Shown here: in pieces, positions 10,172-19,999 of the stretch | Position numbering within the stretch: the stretch's first letter is position 1 | Layout: the number at the start of each line of letters is the position of its first letter | Assembly (NCBI GenBank): GCA_026709935.1 | Contig: JAPOSC010000065.1 | Location: 62,001 to 126,000 of the forward strand | Direction of reading: 5' to 3' | DNA length: 64,000 nucleotides | Source of the DNA: Thiotrichales bacterium | Lineage (GTDB): Bacteria; Pseudomonadota; Gammaproteobacteria; HK1 | Position numbers and translations under genes: made by a program | The notes under the pieces: generated by a model | What the model was told of the DNA's origin: nothing | Databases searched by the model: none | Seen by the model: only the letters and a program-made list of their open reading frames with translations

Positions 10172-11469
10172 AGGCCGGCGTCCGGCGGCTGGCGCGGGCC
10201 CTGGGTGCCGGCGCGGTTCTGGTGGTGGCGTCCGTGGCCGCATCGGCCTCGGATCTGGTCGAGATCTTCGAACTCGCGCTCACGAGCGATCCCGAATTCC
10301 TCGCCGCCGGCGCCGATCACCGCGCCGCCCGGGAAATCCTCCCGCAGGCGCTGGCGGAACTTCGACCAAGAGTCCGCGCCACGTTCGACACGAGGTGGAA
10401 CGAACGACAGCACGGCACCGACTACCGGTCCGACCACCTGACTCTCGGCATCGAGCATCCGATTTACCGTCGTGACCGGCGCATCGCGATCGATCAGGCC
10501 GACCGCCGCATCGCCCGGGCCGACGCGCTCTACGCCGCGGTGCGTCAGGATCTTGCGTTACGGGTGGCCGAGCGGTACTTCGGGGTACTGGAGGCAGAGG
10601 ACGAACTCGGGTTCGCACAGGCGACCCTCGAAGCGTTCGAGCAGCAGCTCGCGCAGAGCCGACAGCGGTTCGAGGTCGGGCTGATCGCGATCACCGACGT
10701 CGAGGAGGCCAAGGCGGGGTTCGACCTCTCGCGCGCCCAGCTCCTCGCCGCCCAGAACGCGCTCGACATTGCCCGGGAGGCGCTGCGCGAGATGACCGGC
10801 GCCTACCAGGAGCGGCTCGCGCCGCTGCGAGAGACACACCTTGTAATGCCCGAGCCGGCGGACATCGACCAATGGACGGCGATTGCGTTGGAGAAGAACC
10901 TGCGGCTCCTGGCCGCAAGGCGCGACATGGAGACGGCCCGCCAGGAGATCGCACGCATTCGGGCCGGCCACGCCCCCACCCTCGACGCCGTCGGGTCGTT
11001 CGGGCTGAACGACGGCGATTCCGGGGGGGCGCTGCGTGAAACCCGGCGCGCGGATGTCGGCCTGCGCCTGAGCTTCCCCCTCTATTCCGGCGGCTCGATC
11101 CTGTCCCGGACCCGCCAGAGCCGGCACCGCTATCAGCGCAGCCTCGATCTGCTCGAACGGGAGCGGCGCCGCGTCCAGCGTGAGACGCGGGACGCCTATC
11201 TCGGGGTCGATTCCGGCATCTCCCGAGTGCAGGCGCTGGAACAGGCGGTGCGATCGAGCCAGACCGCGGCGGAGGCGATCGAAGCGGGATTTCAGGTCGG
11301 AACCCGTACCTCGGTCGACGTGCTGAATGCCCAGCGCGACCTGTTCCGCGCGCGCCGCGACCTCTCCGAGGCGCGGTATCGCTACGTCCTCGACGTGCTT
11401 CGGCTCAAGCGCGCCGCGGGGACCCTCTCGGAAGACGATCTGCAGCTTGTCTCGATCTGGCTGGGCTGA
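10168..11469 (+). CDS. tolC: TolC family outer membrane efflux protein (GTG start overlapping pcm stop)
   Basis: DLVEIFELALTSDPEFLAAGADHRAAREILPQALAELRP; repeated coiled-coil OEP domains; pcm-tolC synteny. Confidence 0.92.
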   Translation: MKAGVRRLARALGAGAVLVVASVAASASDLVEIFELALTSDPEFLAAGADHRAAREILPQALAELRPRVRATFDTRWNERQHGTDYRSDHLTLGIEHPIYRRDRRIAIDQADRRIARADALYAAVRQDLALRVAERYFGVLEAEDELGFAQATLEAFEQQLAQSRQRFEVGLIAITDVEEAKAGFDLSRAQLLAAQNALDIAREALREMTGAYQERLAPLRETHLVMPEPADIDQWTAIALEKNLRLLAARRDMETARQEIARIRAGHAPTLDAVGSFGLNDGDSGGALRETRRADVGLRLSFPLYSGGSILSRTRQSRHRYQRSLDLLERERRRVQRETRDAYLGVDSGISRVQALEQAVRSSQTAAEAIEAGFQVGTRTSVDVLNAQRDLFRARRDLSEARYRYVLDVLRLKRAAGTLSEDDLQLVSIWLG

Positions 11470-11517
11470 GTGTGGATGGCTAAGGGCCCGGACCGAACCC
11501 CGTCTGCGCACGCCGCC

Positions 11518-11567
11518 TGACCCGGAAATTTAACCGCTTCGCGAACTGGTGAAATTTCCGGGCTAAG
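11518..11567. repeat. Dispersed palindromic repeat, copy B, between convergent tolC and csaA
   Basis: cccggaaattt (11521-11531) / aaatttccggg (11552-11562), perfect 11-bp arms. Confidence 0.75.
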
Positions 11568-11919
11568 CAATCCGCGCCCCGTTCTCGACCGGGAACGACG
11601 GCTCCAGCAGCACGACCCCGTGATCTTCGGACATCGCGCCCAGGACCAGGACTTCGGACTTCACGCCGGCGACCCGCTTCGGCGGGAAATTCGCCACCGC
11701 GACGATCTGCTTGCCGACGAGCGATTCGGCCGTGTAGTTCCGCGTGAGCTGAGCCGAACTCCTCTTTCGCCCGAGGTCCCCGAAGTCGATCTCGAGCACG
11801 AACGCCGGGACGCGTGCCTTGGGATTGAGCACGGCTTCGACAATGGTGCCGGTGACAATCCGTACCTTGAGAAAATCCTCGAACGAGATCTCTCCCTTCG
11901 CTTGCGTTTCCACGCTCAT
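11563..11919 (-). CDS. csaA: CsaA-like tRNA-binding protein
   Basis: [52 protein letters not shown]. Confidence 0.88.
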   Translation of the reverse strand: MSVETQAKGEISFEDFLKVRIVTGTIVEAVLNPKARVPAFVLEIDFGDLGRKRSSAQLTRNYTAESLVGKQIVAVANFPPKRVAGVKSEVLVLGAMSEDHGVVLLEPSFPVENGARIA

Positions 11920-12692
11920 GCCGTCGTGCTCCGTCTGTCGCCGCCACGATCCGCCCTGCTCTGCGCGGCGACGGATTCCATGGCGCGGGCAATTTCCTCG
12001 GGGTCCCCGAGGTACTCGCGGGAGACAGGGTTCAGGTCGTCGTCGAGGCGGTACACGAGCGGAACCCCGGTGGGGATGTTCAGGCCGACGATATCATCGT
12101 CGGACGTACTGTCGAGGTGCTTGACCAGGGCGCGCAGCGAATTGCCGTGCGCCGCAATCAGCACCTTCTTCCCGGATCTCAGCTCCGGCACCAGCCGCCC
12201 GTGCCAGAACGGCAGGAACCTCTCCACCACGTCGTGCAGACATTCCGTCAGGGGCAGCTCGTCGTCGGTGAGGTCGGCGTAACGCGGGTCGGGGCGCGGG
12301 TTCCGTTGGTCATCGGGCTCCAGGGCGGGAGGTGGAGTGGTGTAGCTGCGCCGCCACGCGAGCACCTGCGCATCCCCGAACTGTGCCGCCGTCTGTGCCT
12401 TGTCGAGGCCCTGGAGGGCACCGTAGTGCCGTTCGTTGAGGCGCCAGCTCCGATGCACCGGTATCCACATCAGATCCATCTCGTCGAGCACCAGCCACAG
12501 AGTGCGTATCGCTCGTTTCAGCCGCGACGTATACGCGACGTCGAACCCATGGCCCGCTTCGGCGAGCAGGCGGCCGGCACGCCGCGCCTCCTCCACCCCC
12601 CGCGTGGTGAGATCGACGTCGGTCCATCCCGTGAACCGGTTCTCCCGGTTCCAGATGCTCTCTCCGTGTCTCAGCAGCACCAGGTCGATCAT
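11916..12692 (-). CDS. gpmA: 2,3-bisphosphoglycerate-dependent phosphoglycerate mutase
   Basis: [40 protein letters not shown]. Confidence 0.96.
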   Translation of the reverse strand: MIDLVLLRHGESIWNRENRFTGWTDVDLTTRGVEEARRAGRLLAEAGHGFDVAYTSRLKRAIRTLWLVLDEMDLMWIPVHRSWRLNERHYGALQGLDKAQTAAQFGDAQVLAWRRSYTTPPPALEPDDQRNPRPDPRYADLTDDELPLTECLHDVVERFLPFWHGRLVPELRSGKKVLIAAHGNSLRALVKHLDSTSDDDIVGLNIPTGVPLVYRLDDDLNPVSREYLGDPEEIARAMESVAAQSRADRGGDRRSTTA

Positions 12693-12719
12693 GTTCTTCT
12701 CCGGACACTTCGAACCACG

Positions 12720-14663
12720 TCATTCTCCCAGCAGTGCCCACTTCGCGCGCCCCCAGGCTCGCAGCGAGTACTCGGGAAGCTGGCTCTCGCGGAGATCGAA
12801 GCCGAATGCGCGCTTGCTCAGCACGATGATCGGCGGCGCCTGGATCCGCTTGAAGCAGTTCACGCGCACCTGCCGTTCGACCCACTCCAGATCCTCGACA
12901 AAGGCCCGGGGTTCCGGGAACCAGTGCCGGAACCGCACCGTGTCATCCCAGCCGATGCGCTCCAGCAGCTCGCCGGAACGGTACCACGCGAGGATGTCGA
13001 GAGGATGACGTCGGTATTCGATCATCTGGCGCAGCAGGGCATCGTGGTATCCGTACTTGATCGGATCTCCAAGCCCTCTCGTCACGTCCTGGGCGTTCGA
13101 GAGCTCCGCGCTCGGCACCGTCACGCCGTCGACGAGGTTGCGGGGGATCACCTCGCGCCCGAACACCGCCTCGTTCAGGTGCCGCGCGAGGTCGAACACC
13201 TGGGTCTTGTAGAGGTCCGCGATCGGCGCCACCGCGCCGTTCACGTCGCCGTAGAGGGTGGCGTAGCCAAGCGCGACCTCGGTCTTGTTGCCGTTGTTGG
13301 TGAAGACAAGGCCGAATTTCGCCGCGATCCCCGCCAGCAGGTCGGAACCCCGGATCCGGGCCTGAAGGTTCTCGTCCACGAGTCTTGTGTAGTCACCGCT
13401 CTCGCGCGTGAACTCGACATCGCGGATGCGGGCCGAAAGCGCGCAGTAGAGATCCTCGATCGGACAGCTCAGGTAGTCCACGCCGAGCGCGCCGCACAGA
13501 GCGCGGGCGTTCTCGCGGGTCACGTCGGCGTTGAAGCGGGTGGGCATGTTGACCGCGAAGACGCGCTCGGGCCCGAACGCGATGCGCAGCATGCAGGCGA
13601 TGACGCTTGAATCGATGCCGCCGCTGACCCCGATGAGATAGCGGTTGTCGTGCCCGCGCACGTGGTCGAGGTGCCGGAGCCCGATCATGATCGCGTCGTG
13701 GATCGTCTCGATCTCCGTCGGGGTGGCGCCGGCGTCGGCTCGATGGCTCGCGCTGTCGGCCGACGCCCGGCCGGCCAGCGTCCCGGAGCATCCGTCGAAC
13801 ACCAGCAGCGTCTCGCGCCAGGGTGGCGCCCGACCGGCGATGGAGCCGTCGGTGCGGTATCCGCAGGTATCGCCGTCGAACACCAGGATGTTCTTGCCGT
13901 TGTTCTGCGCCCCCACCTTGTTCACGTAGAAGAACGGCACCGGCGCCCGCGCCATCGCCTCGCGTACCACGCGGTTGCGCTTGTCGTTCTTCTGCCAGGT
14001 CCACGGAGACGCAGACAGGTTGACGACAAGGTCGGCCCCGGCTCGATGCCAGGCGCGGAGGGTGTCGAGCGGCCCGTCGCGGTCGCGATAATCCTGATGC
14101 CAGATATCCTCGCAGAGCTGCACCCCGAGCCGTACGACGCCGCCCCCGGTCCGAATCTCGTACGGGACCATCCAGTCGCGGATCCGGGTGCCGGTCTCTG
14201 CGGCGATCTTGCGCAGGGAGTGGAAGTGGCGGTCGTCATCGAAGAATCGGTAGTTCGGGTGCAGGGTCTTCGGATGCACGCCATGCGGCAGCGGGACGGG
14301 CAGCCCCGGCCGCTTCACGAAGCGCCCGTCGTGGCACACCCACGCCGCGTTGAGCTTCCTGATCCGGCCGTCCTCGCCGATGGCGCCACGGTCGAGGGCG
14401 ACATTGCCGAACACGACCGCGATCCCGTCGCTCGCGTCGCGGATATCCGCGCTCCAGCCCTCGCAGTCCTCGACGAGTGCATCGATCTCCCAGGCGTCGC
14501 CCAGGATGTAGCCGGGGATGCACATCTCGGGAAACGCAACGATCGACGCTCCCGCCTCCCGCGCCCGCTCGATGAACCCCAGCATGGACCGGACATTGAG
14601 ATCCGGCCTCCCCGCGCGCACCTCCATCTGCGCGAGCGCGACGATGGGGATGTCAGCGGTCAT
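12720..14663 (-). CDS. nadE: Glutamine-dependent NAD+ synthetase
   Basis: N-terminal nitrilase-type amidase domain plus SGGIDSS synthetase motif and LYKTQVFDLARHLN. Confidence 0.93.
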   Translation of the reverse strand: MTADIPIVALAQMEVRAGRPDLNVRSMLGFIERAREAGASIVAFPEMCIPGYILGDAWEIDALVEDCEGWSADIRDASDGIAVVFGNVALDRGAIGEDGRIRKLNAAWVCHDGRFVKRPGLPVPLPHGVHPKTLHPNYRFFDDDRHFHSLRKIAAETGTRIRDWMVPYEIRTGGGVVRLGVQLCEDIWHQDYRDRDGPLDTLRAWHRAGADLVVNLSASPWTWQKNDKRNRVVREAMARAPVPFFYVNKVGAQNNGKNILVFDGDTCGYRTDGSIAGRAPPWRETLLVFDGCSGTLAGRASADSASHRADAGATPTEIETIHDAIMIGLRHLDHVRGHDNRYLIGVSGGIDSSVIACMLRIAFGPERVFAVNMPTRFNADVTRENARALCGALGVDYLSCPIEDLYCALSARIRDVEFTRESGDYTRLVDENLQARIRGSDLLAGIAAKFGLVFTNNGNKTEVALGYATLYGDVNGAVAPIADLYKTQVFDLARHLNEAVFGREVIPRNLVDGVTVPSAELSNAQDVTRGLGDPIKYGYHDALLRQMIEYRRHPLDILAWYRSGELLERIGWDDTVRFRHWFPEPRAFVEDLEWVERQVRVNCFKRIQAPPIIVLSKRAFGFDLRESQLPEYSLRAWGRAKWALLGE

Positions 14664-14908
14664 GACGGCACGCCTCGGCGGCTGGGATCGCGTCTGTCTC
14701 CCGCCACCGCCCGGCCCCGCGGAGCGTGGGCGAGAACCCGTCCACGGTCGTCTTCTCGCGCGAGGATGACCTGGCCCCATGGAGTACGGGAGGCAGCGGT
14801 CGATTCAGCGGGAATGGCCGATTCCGGGTCGGGCGCGGTGAGCGGCGGGATGATGCGGGATACACTGCCGGTAGCGAGCGCAACCTGAGCGGGGCCGGGG
14901 TGAATGTG

Positions 14909-16042
14909 ATGAAGGGGGTGAACGGAGCGATCGGGAGATCGAGGGCGGCGTCGGTGCTGCTGACGGCGGCGGCGTTCGTGGTGATCGTGGCCGGAATGCG
15001 GGCGGCGGAGGCGATCGTGGTGCCCTTCCTGCTCTCCGTGTTCATCGCCATCATCAGTGCGCCGTCCCTGTTCTGGCTGGAGCGCAAGGGGCTGCCGAGA
15101 TGGCTCGCCATGCTTGTCGTCATCGGCACCATTATAGGGGTGGGCGTCGGAGTGACGGTGCTCGTGGGCACCTCCATTCGGGAGTTTTCCCGGGACCTGC
15201 CGGAGTACCGGGCGCGCATCAACGCCGAGATCCTGCCTCTGCTCGAATGGTTGCGGGCCAGAGGCATGGACCTCCCGGCCAGCGGGTACATGGGCCACTT
15301 CGAACCCGGGGCGGCGGTGCAGCTTGTCGCCGACCTTCTCAACGGATTCGGCCGGGTGCTCGGAAACGCGTTCCTCATCTTCCTGACAGTGATGTTCATC
15401 CTGTTCGAGACCGCGAGCTTCCCGCGCAAGTTCCGGGCGGTGGCCGACGACCCCGAGCACGCTCTCGACCGGTTCGCGGCCTTCCGGGAGAACATGAAGC
15501 GCTATCTCGTCATCAAGACCGTCGCGAGCCTGGGCACGGGGGTCGCGATCGGGCTGTGGCTCGCAGTGCTCGGCGTGGATTACCCCATTCTGTGGGGGCT
15601 GCTCGCGTTCCTGCTGAACTACGTGCCCAACATCGGCTCCATCATCGCTGCGGTGCCGGCAGTGCTGTTCGCGGCGATCCAGCTCGGGCCGGGAGCCGCG
15701 CTGTGGTCGGCGGTCGGCTACCTCGCAGTGAACGTGATCGTCGGCAGCATCATCGAGCCGCGGTTCATGGGGCGCGGCCTCGGCCTGTCGGCGCTGGTGG
15801 TATTCCTGTCGCTCGTGTTCTGGGGATGGGTGCTCGGCCCGGTTGGCATGTTCCTGTCCGTCCCGCTCACCATGATGATCAAGATCGCGCTCGACTCTCG
15901 CCCCGACACCCACTGGATCGCGGTGCTGCTCGGCCCGGAGGGCGCAGCGGCGGAGGAGCTCCAGGCGCGGACGTCGGAGTCGGTCGCTTACGCTCCCCAC
16001 AGCGTTACCGGCCGCCCGTCGAGCGACTCCTCGCGTCGGTAA
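14909..16042 (+). CDS. AI-2E family transporter (PerM/YhhT-like)
   Basis: Multiple TM segments; LLAFLLNYVPNIGSIIAAVPAVLFA; SLVFWGWVLGPVGMFLSVPL. Confidence 0.9.
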   Translation: MKGVNGAIGRSRAASVLLTAAAFVVIVAGMRAAEAIVVPFLLSVFIAIISAPSLFWLERKGLPRWLAMLVVIGTIIGVGVGVTVLVGTSIREFSRDLPEYRARINAEILPLLEWLRARGMDLPASGYMGHFEPGAAVQLVADLLNGFGRVLGNAFLIFLTVMFILFETASFPRKFRAVADDPEHALDRFAAFRENMKRYLVIKTVASLGTGVAIGLWLAVLGVDYPILWGLLAFLLNYVPNIGSIIAAVPAVLFAAIQLGPGAALWSAVGYLAVNVIVGSIIEPRFMGRGLGLSALVVFLSLVFWGWVLGPVGMFLSVPLTMMIKIALDSRPDTHWIAVLLGPEGAAAEELQARTSESVAYAPHSVTGRPSSDSSRR

Positions 16043-16311
16043 ACCTTCTCCTCCCACCGCTTCGATTCGTCCCGGTCGGAGATCACCAGGTGACCCGGCT
16101 CGCCCCGATACCGGTCCATACAGGTCATCGTCCCGGTCGGGTTTCTGGAGTACGCCGCCCGGCATTATCACCGATAGAATTTCAGACCGACCCACTACCG
16201 GCAACCTTTCCGGTAATCTTTTCCGGCAGGATTTGGTAGTGCCGATTCGAAGCCACAGCGCTTCCGCACTCCACCACTTCGCCGGTGGCATCGACGACCG
16301 AGAGAACACCC

Positions 16312-17502
16312 ATGACTCCCACGATCGACCCGTACACCCTGACCGGCAACTGGCACTATCCCACCTCGATCCGTTTCGGGCCGGGGCGGATCGGCGAGCT
16401 CGCGCGGATCTGTCGCGAATTCGGGCTCGAACGGCCGTTGCTCGTCACCGATCCGGGGCTGGCCTCGATGGCGATGGTGTCCGATGCGGCCGAGATGTGC
16501 CGCGCCGCCGGTCTCGCCTGCGAGATCTTCTCCGACGTGCAGGCGAATCCGGTGGAGGCGAATGTGGCGGAGGGTGTGCGCGCCTTCCGCGACGGCGGCC
16601 ACGACGGGGTGATCGGATTCGGCGGGGGCAGCGCCCTCGATGCCGCCAAGGCGGTGGCCCTGATGTCGGGTCAGAACCGCCCGATCTGGGATTTCGAGGA
16701 TCGCGAGGACTGGTGGACCCGCGCCGACCCCGCAGGGATCGCGCCGGTGGTGGCGGCGCCGACCACATCCGGCACCGGCTCCGAGGTCGGGCGGGCGTCG
16801 GTGATCACCGACCGGCGCGACCACACCAAGAAGATCATCTTCCATCCGAAGATGATGCCGGTGGCGGTGATCGCCGACCCGGAGCTGACCGTCGGACTGC
16901 CGGCGCCCGTCACCGCCGCGGTGGGGATGGACGCCCTCTCGCACAACCTCGAAGCCTTCTGCTCGCCGGTATTCCATCCGATGGCGCAGGGCATCGCGCT
17001 CGAAGGGATCCGCCTCGTGAAGGAGTGGCTGCCGGCGGCCTGCGCCGACGGCAACGATCTTGCCGCCCGCGCCTGCATGCAGGTGGCGTCGACGATGGGA
17101 GCGACCGCGTTCCAGAAGGGACTCGGCGCGATGCACTCGATGAGCCATCCGTGCGGCTCGGTGTACGGCACTCACCACGGGCTCACCAATGCGGTGGTGA
17201 TGCCCTATGTGCTGGAATTCAACCGTCCATCCATCGAGGGGAAGATGACCGGACTCGCCCGCGGCCTCGGGCTCGACGAGACGAGCTTCGAAGGTGTGGT
17301 GAGCTGGGTTCTGGATCTCCGCGAGAGGATCGGCATTCCCCGTACCCTCGTCGACATCGGAGTCCCCGCCGACGCGGCGTCGCGGCTCGCGCCCATGGCC
17401 CTCGTCGACCCTTCGTCCGCGACGAATCCGATCGGGCTGACGACGCCGGCCCTGGAGTCGCTCTACGAGAATGCGCTCGAAGGCCGAATCGAACTCGGCT
17501 GA
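16312..17502 (+). CDS. Iron-containing alcohol dehydrogenase
   Basis: GGGSALDAAKAVALM; APTTSGTGSEVG; MHSMSHPCGSVYGTHHGLTNAV. Confidence 0.93.
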   Translation: MTPTIDPYTLTGNWHYPTSIRFGPGRIGELARICREFGLERPLLVTDPGLASMAMVSDAAEMCRAAGLACEIFSDVQANPVEANVAEGVRAFRDGGHDGVIGFGGGSALDAAKAVALMSGQNRPIWDFEDREDWWTRADPAGIAPVVAAPTTSGTGSEVGRASVITDRRDHTKKIIFHPKMMPVAVIADPELTVGLPAPVTAAVGMDALSHNLEAFCSPVFHPMAQGIALEGIRLVKEWLPAACADGNDLAARACMQVASTMGATAFQKGLGAMHSMSHPCGSVYGTHHGLTNAVVMPYVLEFNRPSIEGKMTGLARGLGLDETSFEGVVSWVLDLRERIGIPRTLVDIGVPADAASRLAPMALVDPSSATNPIGLTTPALESLYENALEGRIELG

Positions 17503-17578
17503 GTGCGTCCCGATCGACCGGCGCTGCATCCGCCACCAAGCCCCGACTCAACCCTCTGCCCACAGGAGAACGCACCCC

Positions 17579-19084
17579 ATGGCAAGCACGATGCCCGTCA
17601 CCGAAACCCTCGAGAAGCTGGACATGTACATCGACGGCGCGTTCGTCGCGCCGGCGTCCGGTGAGTACTTCGAGAGCTTCGATCCCTTCACCGCAAAGCC
17701 CTGGTCCCTGGTGGCGCGCGGCAACGCGGAAGATGCCGACCGCGCGGTGCGGGCCGCGCACCGGGCGTTCCAGTCCCCGGGATGGGGAGGGATGCACCCG
17801 TCGCAGCGCGGCGCGCTGCTCCGCCGTCTGGCGGACCTCGTGGCGGAGAACGCCGACCGGCTCGGCGCGCTGGAGGTGCGCGACAACGGCAAGCTGCTGA
17901 GCGAGATGGCGGCGCAACTTCGTTACGCCCCGAGCATCTACCACTACTACGCCGGACTCGCGGACAAGATCGAGGGCTCCGTCATCCACGCCGACAAGCC
18001 CGCCTTCACCTTCACCCGTCACGAGCCGCTCGGGGTGTGCGTCGGCATCATTCCCTGGAATTCGCCGCTGATGCTCGTGGCATGGAAGCTCGGGCCGGCG
18101 TTGGCGGCCGGCAACACGGTGGTGTTGAAACCGTCGGAGTACACCTCGGCCTCGTTGCTGGAGTTCGTGAAGCTGGTCGAGCAGGCAGGGTTCCCGAACG
18201 GGGTGGTGAACGTGGTGACGGGGTTCGGGGCGGAAGCGGGACAGCCGCTGGTCGAGCATCCGCTGGTCCGGAAGGTTGCGTTCACGGGCTCCGACCGCAC
18301 CGGCGCCCACCTCTATTCGACCGCGGCCCGGGACATCAAGCGGGTGAGCCTGGAGCTCGGGGGCAAGTCGCCCAACATCGTGTTCGAGGACGCGAACCTC
18401 GACAACGCGGTCAAGGGCGCAGTGGCGGGAATCTTCGCCGCCACCGGTCAGACCTGCATCGCCGGATCGCGGCTCCTCGTCCAGCGGTCGATTCACGACG
18501 AGTTCGTCGACCGCCTGGTGGCGTTCGCGAAGACCGCGAAGATGGGCAATCCCATGCTTCTCGACACCCAGGTGGGGCCGGTCACGAATCTGCCGCAGTT
18601 CGAGAAAGTGCTCGGCTACATTGATGTGGCCAGAGACGAGGGCGTCGAGACGGTGCTCGGCGGCGGCCGGGCGCAACGTCCGGAGTGCGGGGACGGATGG
18701 TTCGTCGAGCCCACCATCTTCACCGGGGTGCGCAACGACATGCGGATCGCGCAGGAGGAGGTGTTCGGCCCGGTGCTCTCCATCATCCCCTTCGAGGACG
18801 ACGACGACGCGGTGGCGATCGGGAACGATGTCGTCTTCGGCCTCGCGGCCGGGGTGTGGACCGAGAACATGCGGCGCGCCATCACGATGTCGGAGCGTCT
18901 CCAGGCCGGCACGGTGTGGGTCAACATGTACCGGGCGGTCAGCTACACCATGCCCTTCGGCGGCTACAAGCGCAGCGGTCTCGGTCGGGAGCTGGGGCAG
19001 CAGGCGATCCTGGAGTACATGCAGACCAAGAGCGTGTGGATCTCGACCGCGGAGGAGATGGCGAACCCCTTTGTGATCGGTTGA
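17579..19084 (+). CDS. Aldehyde dehydrogenase family protein
   Basis: LELGGKSPNIVFEDANLD; FAATGQTCIAGSR catalytic Cys; PFGGYKRSGLGRE. Confidence 0.94.
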   Translation: MASTMPVTETLEKLDMYIDGAFVAPASGEYFESFDPFTAKPWSLVARGNAEDADRAVRAAHRAFQSPGWGGMHPSQRGALLRRLADLVAENADRLGALEVRDNGKLLSEMAAQLRYAPSIYHYYAGLADKIEGSVIHADKPAFTFTRHEPLGVCVGIIPWNSPLMLVAWKLGPALAAGNTVVLKPSEYTSASLLEFVKLVEQAGFPNGVVNVVTGFGAEAGQPLVEHPLVRKVAFTGSDRTGAHLYSTAARDIKRVSLELGGKSPNIVFEDANLDNAVKGAVAGIFAATGQTCIAGSRLLVQRSIHDEFVDRLVAFAKTAKMGNPMLLDTQVGPVTNLPQFEKVLGYIDVARDEGVETVLGGGRAQRPECGDGWFVEPTIFTGVRNDMRIAQEEVFGPVLSIIPFEDDDDAVAIGNDVVFGLAAGVWTENMRRAITMSERLQAGTVWVNMYRAVSYTMPFGGYKRSGLGRELGQQAILEYMQTKSVWISTAEEMANPFVIG

Positions 19085-19115
19085 ACAGCCGTGGCTGGGC
19101 CTTGGCTACGGCCCA

Positions 19116-19163
19116 GTCACAACCCCGGTCACAACCCCGGTCACAACCCCGGTCACAACCTTG
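19116..19163. repeat. 12-bp tandem repeat, 4 units (gtcacaaccccg)
   Basis: Units begin at 19116, 19128, 19140, 19152. Confidence 0.9.
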
Positions 19164-19212
19164 GACCCGAGTTCTCAGGCCACCCGAATCCGGAACCCAT
19201 CGGACGCAACCC

Positions 19213-19986
19213 ATGACCACACGCCGCGCGCTCATTGTCGAGGACAACCGCGAGATCGCGGCGCTGGTCAGTTTGCACCTGCGGGACGTGCAGTGCGAAG
19301 CGGATGTCGCCCACGACGGGAAGCGGGGTCTGGAGCTCGTGTCGAGCCGCCGCTACGATCTGGTGGTACTCGATCTGATGCTCCCGGAGATGGACGGCCT
19401 CGCGCTGTGCCGGGAGATCCGCACCCGGCCGGGCTATGTCCCCATCCTGATGCTGACCGCCAAGTCGAGCGAACTCGACCGGGTGCTCGGCCTGGAGATG
19501 GGCGCGGACGATTATCTGGTCAAGCCGTTCAGCGTGCGCGAGCTTCAGGCCCGGGTCCGGGCGCTGTTCCGGCGGGTCGAGGCCCTCACCGTCCCGGCCG
19601 GCGCGATCGACGCGGACGAGGTCATTGAACGCGGCGCGCTCCGGATCGAGACCGACAAGCGGCGCGTCAGCATCGACGGCGCGGAGGTCTCTCTCACCGC
19701 CCGCGAATTCGACCTGCTGCTGCACTTCGCGCGTCATCCGGGACAGGTGTTCAACCGCCCGCGGCTGCTCGACCAGATCTGGGGCTACAACCATGAAGGG
19801 TACGAGCACACCGTGAACTCGCACATCAACCGCCTGCGGGCGAAGATCGAGCGCGATCCCTCCAGCCCACGCTACATCCTCACAGTGTGGGGGGTGGGGT
19901 ACAAGTTCTCCGACCGCCTCGACGCTGGCGACCATTCCGAACCGGCGAGCGAGCCACGCGCGGACGATACCCCGCCGGAACTCTGA
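19213..19986 (+). CDS. OmpR-family response regulator
   Basis: ALIVEDNREIAALV; VVLDLMLPEMDGL; MLTAKS; LVKPF; winged-helix C-terminus. Confidence 0.93.
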   Translation: MTTRRALIVEDNREIAALVSLHLRDVQCEADVAHDGKRGLELVSSRRYDLVVLDLMLPEMDGLALCREIRTRPGYVPILMLTAKSSELDRVLGLEMGADDYLVKPFSVRELQARVRALFRRVEALTVPAGAIDADEVIERGALRIETDKRRVSIDGAEVSLTAREFDLLLHFARHPGQVFNRPRLLDQIWGYNHEGYEHTVNSHINRLRAKIERDPSSPRYILTVWGVGYKFSDRLDAGDHSEPASEPRADDTPPEL

Positions 19987-19999
19987 TCCGCCGCACCAC

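Noticed and set aside
16181-16245. cactacc...ggtagtg inverted repeat upstream of the Fe-ADH gene
   Set aside because: Arms of only 7 bp with irregular interior; not distinguishable from chance without conservation data.
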